A DNA stretch of 64,000 bases from Thalassotalea atypica. Lineage in GTDB: Bacteria > Pseudomonadota > Gammaproteobacteria > Enterobacterales > Alteromonadaceae. Both the position numbers and the translations under genes were made by a program. The stretch lies in the NCBI RefSeq assembly GCF_030295975.1, contig NZ_AP027364.1:2790001-2854000 (forward strand), in the 5' to 3' direction. Positions 60,051-64,000 of this stretch are shown one piece after another; positions within the stretch are counted from its first letter, which is position 1; the number at the start of each line of letters is the position of its first letter. The notes beneath the pieces were generated by a model, which worked only from the letters and a program-made list of their open reading frames with translations, was not told the origin of the DNA and searched no databases.

Positions 60051-60629
60051 ATGCTTCCTTTCTACAAATGAGAACTTTTATACTCCGTTAAAAGTGGTAC
60101 TTACGCTAAACGAACTATTGAGACCTATTCATATTGGATAAAAGCGTTTATTAACTTTAACGCGAAGCAGCGCCCTAGTCTTTTACACGATCGAGAAGTG
60201 GAGAGTATTCTTACCTACCTAATAACACACATCAATGTTACACCTAAAACCCAAGCTGTAACATTAAGTGCGCTGGTTTTCATGTATCAGCATATATTGA
60301 ACAACCCATTAACTTTGGAGTTAGCGCCTACACGGTTAAGTGCTGATCCTAATACTGGCGAAATTCGTCGTCATACCCATTATACTGTTTTACGAAAGGC
60401 GGTAAACAAGGTAGCTAGAACATTACAACTAAACAAGCATGTCACTTTTCACACCTTACGCCATTCGTTTGTTACTCACCTATTACAGCGAGGAGCTGAC
60501 ATTCGTACGGTTCAAGAGCAACTTGGTCATACAGACGTTCGCACAACTCAAATATATACACATGTAATAGAACAAGGGGCTAATGGTGTCAAAAGTCCCT
60601 TGGATGATTTACAAAGTACACTTACATAG
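60051..60629 (+). pseudogene. intI: integron integrase IntI, nonsense-mutated and internally deleted
   Basis: From ATG 60051 the frame has MLPFYK, then TGA (60069-60071), then [29 protein letters not shown] and [16 protein letters not shown], the N-terminal core-binding domain of IntI. It passes directly (about 60324) into [53 protein letters not shown] and QIYTHV, the C-terminal catalytic part with HxxR, GH and the Tyr nucleophile. About 140 residues between, including the first catalytic Arg and part of the IntI-specific insertion, are missing. GTG 60198 gives a 143-residue open frame, but it is not a functional recombinase. Confidence 0.85.
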
Positions 60630-60723
60630 CTGTCTATAAGGTGAAATATAAACCTATTAGTTAAAACTGTAAGATCAGATATAACCTACTAGAATTTAGC
60701 GGGCCCGGCGAGGCCCTATAGAT

Positions 60724-60942
60724 TTACTCACCACGTTGAATACGATGAACATCTTCGGCGGATAGTGCTTGTCCTCCAATACCAAACTCTCCTTCTTTGA
60801 CATCTTCAATATACACCCAAGTAACGCCTCGCATGTTTTCGCCTTCAATCTCAACCATGGTGTCAGTTAGACGAGAAATAATTTTTCGTTTTTGTTCTTT
60901 GTTGAATACGTTCTCTATTACTTTTACATTAATTATTGGCAT
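60724..60942 (-). CDS. 4-oxalocrotonate tautomerase family protein
   Basis: The protein has 72 residues. After Met the chain begins PIINVKVIENVFNKEQKRKIISRLTD, so Pro1 is the catalytic N-terminal amine after Met removal. TWVYIEDVKEGEFGIGGQAL is the typical middle part. ATG 60942 with AAGGA 9 bases before fits this; the ATG at 60984 would bury the proline. It lies just right of the integrase remnant and is not a cassette, having no attC beside it. Confidence 0.88.
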   Translation of the reverse strand: MPIINVKVIENVFNKEQKRKIISRLTDTMVEIEGENMRGVTWVYIEDVKEGEFGIGGQALSAEDVHRIQRGE

Positions 60943-61203
60943 AGTCTTATTCCTTTGATGAGTCATTCCGAATACTCGGTTCAAACATCATATGAAATAT
61001 TGAACGCTCAATCTGCTACGCAACATGTAGTAACTCACTACGTTTTACGTAGTAATGCTTTTATTTGATACTCGAATAATGCACACATTGTTAAGTGGCA
61101 TACCTCATATGAGCATTGCGTATATTAAGCGATAGATAAAAACCTATTAGCTGATAAAATACGAACAAACAATCGTCGGCAATCGCCAATAAAAGGGATC
61201 GGT

Positions 61204-61812
61204 GTGATCAGAGTTTCAATAGTCGTTATTTCAGTATTGATATCATTTCAGCTAATGGCTGCAGGTGCTAAAGGTCAATACATTCAACCAAGTAATTTAT
61301 CTCCTAAGGTCAGGGTTGAAACCAATATGGGTAACTTTGTTATCCAATTAGACCGCTACCGAGCGAAAATTACCGTTAATAATTTTCTGGGTTACGTCTC
61401 TAGAGGACAATACGACAACACGATGGTGCATCGGGTAGAAGAAAGCTATCTCATCCAAGCCGGTGGATTTATGACTAATTACACAGAAATAGAGCCCGAC
61501 GAGCCTATTTTTAACGAATCAGGCAATGGACTAAAAAACAGGTTCGGCACTATTGCCATGGCTAAGCAGCTCAATGATGCCCATTCAGCTACCAATCAAT
61601 TTTTTATTAATTTGAATAAAAACACCAATTTGGATCCAGGAAGATCATGGGGTTATGCTGTGTTTGGGGAAGTAGTCGAAGGATACGAAATCGTTGAAGC
61701 TATTTCAGAAGTTGAAGTAGGCTACAGCAAAGAGTTAGGCTACCCTACCGTGCCAAAGAAAATGGTTACGATTATCAGAGTAGTGATACTTGACGAAGAA
61801 AACACGCCATAA
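61204..61812 (+). CDS. periplasmic cyclophilin-type peptidyl-prolyl isomerase
   Basis: The protein has 202 residues with a signal peptide (to about residue 21, ending LMAAGAKG). The cyclophilin domain has VETNMGNFVIQLDRYRAKITVNNFLGYV, VHRVEESYLIQAGGFMTNYT, GTIAMAKQLNDAHSATNQFFINLN and YAVFGEVVEGYEIV. This is close to PpiA, which assists folding of periplasmic and outer-membrane proteins. GTG 61204 is the start, with AAGGGA before it. It is monocistronic. Confidence 0.88.
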   Translation: MIRVSIVVISVLISFQLMAAGAKGQYIQPSNLSPKVRVETNMGNFVIQLDRYRAKITVNNFLGYVSRGQYDNTMVHRVEESYLIQAGGFMTNYTEIEPDEPIFNESGNGLKNRFGTIAMAKQLNDAHSATNQFFINLNKNTNLDPGRSWGYAVFGEVVEGYEIVEAISEVEVGYSKELGYPTVPKKMVTIIRVVILDEENTP

Positions 61813-61867
61813 CCGCCTTTACTCCTTGCCTTTATGCGTTCAGCAACTGATACGCAAATAAAACATA

Positions 61868-61893
61868 CCTAATCTCCAGCCAAAGAGATTAGG
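61868..61893. terminator. bidirectional hairpin between cyclophilin and DJ-1 genes
   Basis: CCTAATCTC (61868-61876) and GAGATTAGG (61885-61893) are perfect 9-base arms with an 8-base loop, between convergent genes. Confidence 0.7.
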
Positions 61894-61918
61894 CATGTTA
61901 CAACATTATTTGATTCTG

Positions 61919-62992
61919 TTAACTCAACTGTTTTAATTGATTGGCTAAGCTTAACAGGTCAATCGCTTTACCCAGCTCAAATTGCATCGCCGCTAGCATA
62001 CCATGCATCAAAATAAGTATTCGTTGATATTGGTGAGGCTGTGCCCTTAATTCATGTTTTGCTGCATCAAAACCATTTGTATTGTAGGTCATCAACAATT
62101 CCACCGCGTACTCTTCAGGCGTGCGCTCTCTGACTTTGGGTTGATAACCAATTTCAGCAATCACTTTCTCCGCTAGCGTCCATACCGACCAAGGATTTTG
62201 ACCCGTAATAAGTTTGCCATCTTGGCTTACTTTTTCTAAGTACTTAGTGCCTGCTTGAAATTTCGCGCCTTGTGCCACTAACTTATCTTCCAATAAAAAA
62301 GGAAATATTTTTTTTGCGTCAGGAATTAAGAACAGTTCTTCATCGTTAGTAAAGCCACTAACCTGCTTGTTAGCTAACAGCATTTCTCCATTATCTAACT
62401 CCACATTAACCAGCGCTGCGGGGCCATGGCACACCGCACTCACAACCTTATTGTTTTGATACAGGGTTTTTGCAATATGCTGGATATCAAGGTTGTCAGG
62501 GAAGTCAAACATAGTCCCTTTGCCGCCGACAAAGTATACAGCTTCATATTCATTCGGGTCTATATCAACCAAAGCGATGGAATTTGCCACTTTTTGCTGA
62601 ATAGCCTCATCATTTAAAAATGCAAAATCGTACGCGCCCATGTCTTCACCATCGATAACGACTGGCGGTTTACCGCCTTTAGGGCTGGCAATATCAACGT
62701 CAAAACCATTGGCTACAAACACCCAATAAGCGCGAGCAAGCTCCGTGTGTTCGTAGCCCGTTGCTTTGTCTTCACCCATTTTGTCGACGCTTGTCACTAC
62801 CGCTAAAATTTTACCTCGGTAGTCAGGAACATTTTTCGTAACATACGGTAAGTCACTGACTTTTGTTGCTTTTAGCGCAACAAAGTGTGCTTTGTCAGGC
62901 AGTAAACTTTTCACCCAAGATTTAGCGCCAGTGACTAAACCAAAACCTAAAACTGTTAATGTGACTAAAGTAATGATTATTTTCTTCAGCAT
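61919..62992 (-). CDS. membrane-anchored DJ-1/PfpI family protein (class I glutamine amidotransferase-like)
   Basis: The protein has 357 residues. An N-terminal transmembrane helix (LKKIIITLVTLTVLGFGLVTGA) is followed by a DJ-1/PfpI domain: RGKILAVVTSVDKMG, FDVDIASPKGGKPP, VYFVGGKGTMFDFP, the nucleophile elbow SAVCHGPAALVNV and the SGFTNDEELF region. This is similar to Hsp31-type glyoxalase III/chaperone proteins with extra C-terminal helices. ATG 62992 is used because GGAG lies 8 bases before it; 62998 is the next ATG upstream. It is transcribed away from the RND gene's end by about 120 bases. Confidence 0.84.
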   Translation of the reverse strand: MLKKIIITLVTLTVLGFGLVTGAKSWVKSLLPDKAHFVALKATKVSDLPYVTKNVPDYRGKILAVVTSVDKMGEDKATGYEHTELARAYWVFVANGFDVDIASPKGGKPPVVIDGEDMGAYDFAFLNDEAIQQKVANSIALVDIDPNEYEAVYFVGGKGTMFDFPDNLDIQHIAKTLYQNNKVVSAVCHGPAALVNVELDNGEMLLANKQVSGFTNDEELFLIPDAKKIFPFLLEDKLVAQGAKFQAGTKYLEKVSQDGKLITGQNPWSVWTLAEKVIAEIGYQPKVRERTPEEYAVELLMTYNTNGFDAAKHELRAQPHQYQRILILMHGMLAAMQFELGKAIDLLSLANQLKQLS

Positions 62993-63119
62993 ATGCATAG
63001 CTCCTTTTATTCTGTTGAAGCTAGCTTAAAAGGAGTTAAGTGAAATGAATGTGAAATGTGTTGTCCGATAAAGAAGGTAATGAAATTAACTCTTGATCGG
63101 ACTGTTTTGTACAAATGAC

Positions 63120-64000
63120 CTAATGTTTGTCTTTGACCACCGAAACAAGCAACGCTGGTAAAAAGGTTAACGACAGGAATGTCGACACCACAATGCCCGA
63201 CAGCACAATCACACCAATACCACGATAAAGTTCAGTGCCTTCACCAGGGATAAGCACTAATGGCGCTAAACCAAAAATGGTGGTGGCTGTTGACATCAAT
63301 ATCGGCTTTAACCGTTTATCCACGGCTTTTATAACCGCGTCTCGCACTTTCATGCCCTGCTCTAAAACAAAGAAACGTGTTTGATCAACGATAAGAATAG
63401 GGTTGTTCACCACAGTACCTAGCAAGATTAAAAAGCCCAGCATGGTGATCATATCAAACGGTTGGTGATAGGCTGGCAAGCCCATATTTGCAATAATGGC
63501 ATTAATACCGTTAACACTGATTAAACCAAGTAAACCGCCTGCCATGCCTAAAGGTACCGTTGCAAGAATAAACATCGGATAGCGCCAATGGGTAAAAATA
63601 GCAACAAGTAATAAGTAACTTAGCACCAGTGCGATGATAAAATTACTCGATAATGACGCTTTGGTGGCTTCTAACTGATCGGCAGCACCACTTATGCTCA
63701 CTTTGATGCCTTGTGCTATTTTTCCTTCACGCCATAACGTCGATAATAACTCTTCACGTACCTGCTGCTCTGCAGTTTCTAAGGCAACGTCACGCGGTGG
63801 AATAATATAAACCGTCACGGTGCGATTTCCGTCAACTCGGCGCACTGAGTTACTGTTTTGGCTTGTAATTAAATCGGCTAAGGCGTTAAGTGGTAGAACA
63901 TTACCTTTCGGCGTTACAATAGGCGTAACCGCCAGTTTTTCTAGGTTTTGTTCATTGCCTGCACCACTGAACAAAAAGATATCGACTTTATCATCATTGA
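63120..64000 (-). CDS. RND efflux permease, C-terminal part (runs past window end)
   Basis: The gene is open to the right edge; about 293 residues are inside the window. It is the last part of an AcrB/MMPL-type RND permease: VTPIVTPKGNVLPLNALADL (pore-domain end), then the second half's transmembrane helices: IALVLSYLLLVAIFTHWRYPMFILATVPLGMAGGLLGL, FDMITMLGFLILLGTVVNNPILIVD, RLKPILMSTATTIFGLAPLVL and FLSLTFLPALLVSVV. It should be a proton-driven tripartite pump subunit. The window shows none of its partners; the fusion and outer-membrane genes probably lie to the right. Confidence 0.85.
   Translation of the reverse strand, partial: NDDKVDIFLFSGAGNEQNLEKLAVTPIVTPKGNVLPLNALADLITSQNSNSVRRVDGNRTVTVYIIPPRDVALETAEQQVREELLSTLWREGKIAQGIKVSISGAADQLEATKASLSSNFIIALVLSYLLLVAIFTHWRYPMFILATVPLGMAGGLLGLISVNGINAIIANMGLPAYHQPFDMITMLGFLILLGTVVNNPILIVDQTRFFVLEQGMKVRDAVIKAVDKRLKPILMSTATTIFGLAPLVLIPGEGTELYRGIGVIVLSGIVVSTFLSLTFLPALLVSVVKDKH

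Larger units (their letters stand above)
56161..60629 (-). mobile_element. chromosomal integron with decayed integrase and six attC-like sites
   Basis: The integrase remnant is on the + strand at the right end, and cassettes extend leftwards with genes mostly on the minus strand, which is the standard integron layout. attC-like sites at 56161-56251, 56511-56596, 57681-57778, 58214-58312, 58966-59071 and 59585-59685 share motifs (R boxes ACATAAC / GTTATGT and an inner GTTGGCT-type arm). The cassette products are unrelated to one another, as expected. intI has a premature stop and a large internal deletion, so the array is no longer mobile by its own integrase. Confidence 0.8.

Noticed and set aside
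1-64000. CRISPR array, rRNA, tRNA or complete insertion sequence
   Set aside because: No regularly spaced direct repeats, no conserved RNA gene sequence and no transposase frame were seen.

Overview
The window is AT-rich chromosomal DNA from a gammaproteobacterium, most likely a marine member of the Alteromonadales (Colwelliaceae or a relative such as Thalassotalea or Colwellia). This rests on the gene set: a YbiT-type ABC-F protein, the YqhC/YqhD pair, AcpH, MtfA, YbdL, a DUF2956 protein, an ExeM/NucH secreted nuclease and a TonB-dependent receptor. The genus is inferred, not shown. No rRNA or tRNA gene was recognised.

Layout. Bases 1-4.9 kb hold small unrelated genes, mostly for secreted or membrane proteins, all on the + strand and separated by attC-like recombination sites. 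This looks like a cassette cluster without its own integrase. From 4.9 to 14.4 kb are an ABM-domain protein, a secreted protein, the extracellular nuclease ExeM/NucH, a GST, a large U32/RlhA-type protein and a RIO kinase. From 14.5 to 25.9 kb are YbiT, a GIY-YIG-like protein, an OsmC protein, a PEBP-family protein, a LysR/DoxX/pirin group, a diheme cytochrome c-rhodanese fusion, AcpH, and YqhD with its divergent AraC-type regulator YqhC. From 26.3 to 32.9 kb are an Aer-like PAS chemoreceptor and a glycan-modification locus (GtrA flippase, GT2 and GT39 glycosyltransferases) followed by a two-component system. From 32.9 to 40.3 kb the DNA is eroded: a trehalase fragment, a TonB-receptor fragment, a frameshifted solute-binding protein and a broken metallopeptidase surround an unrecognised two-gene unit with a peptidoglycan-binding-like domain. 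From 40.4 to 48.9 kb are two LysR-controlled metabolic units. From 49.0 to 53.7 kb is a complete arsenic operon: ArsC-ArsR fusion, ACR3, a CX5R phosphatase, GAPDH and ArsJ. YbdL and an HxlR regulator follow.

From 56.2 to 60.6 kb is a chromosomal integron. A decayed intI lies on the + strand. Six attC-like sites lie to its left, and the cassette genes mostly read leftwards. They encode a small membrane protein, a GNAT acetyltransferase, an FMN reductase, a reverse-oriented membrane protein, a putative nuclease toxin with an injection-system-type leader, and a CDGSH protein. The window ends with a tautomerase, a cyclophilin, a DJ-1/PfpI protein and the 3' part of an RND efflux permease gene.

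Three themes stand out. First, there are two attC arrays in opposite orientations about 50 kb apart, with a dead integrase. Second, there are two places where divergent genes have both lost their 5' halves at one junction, plus several one-base frameshifts, mostly in T/A runs; these reflect either genome erosion or assembly and sequencing error. Third, two unrecognised or poorly described units deserve attention: the peptidoglycan-binding pair at 34.4-36.6 kb and the cassette-borne PD-(D/E)XK-like protein.
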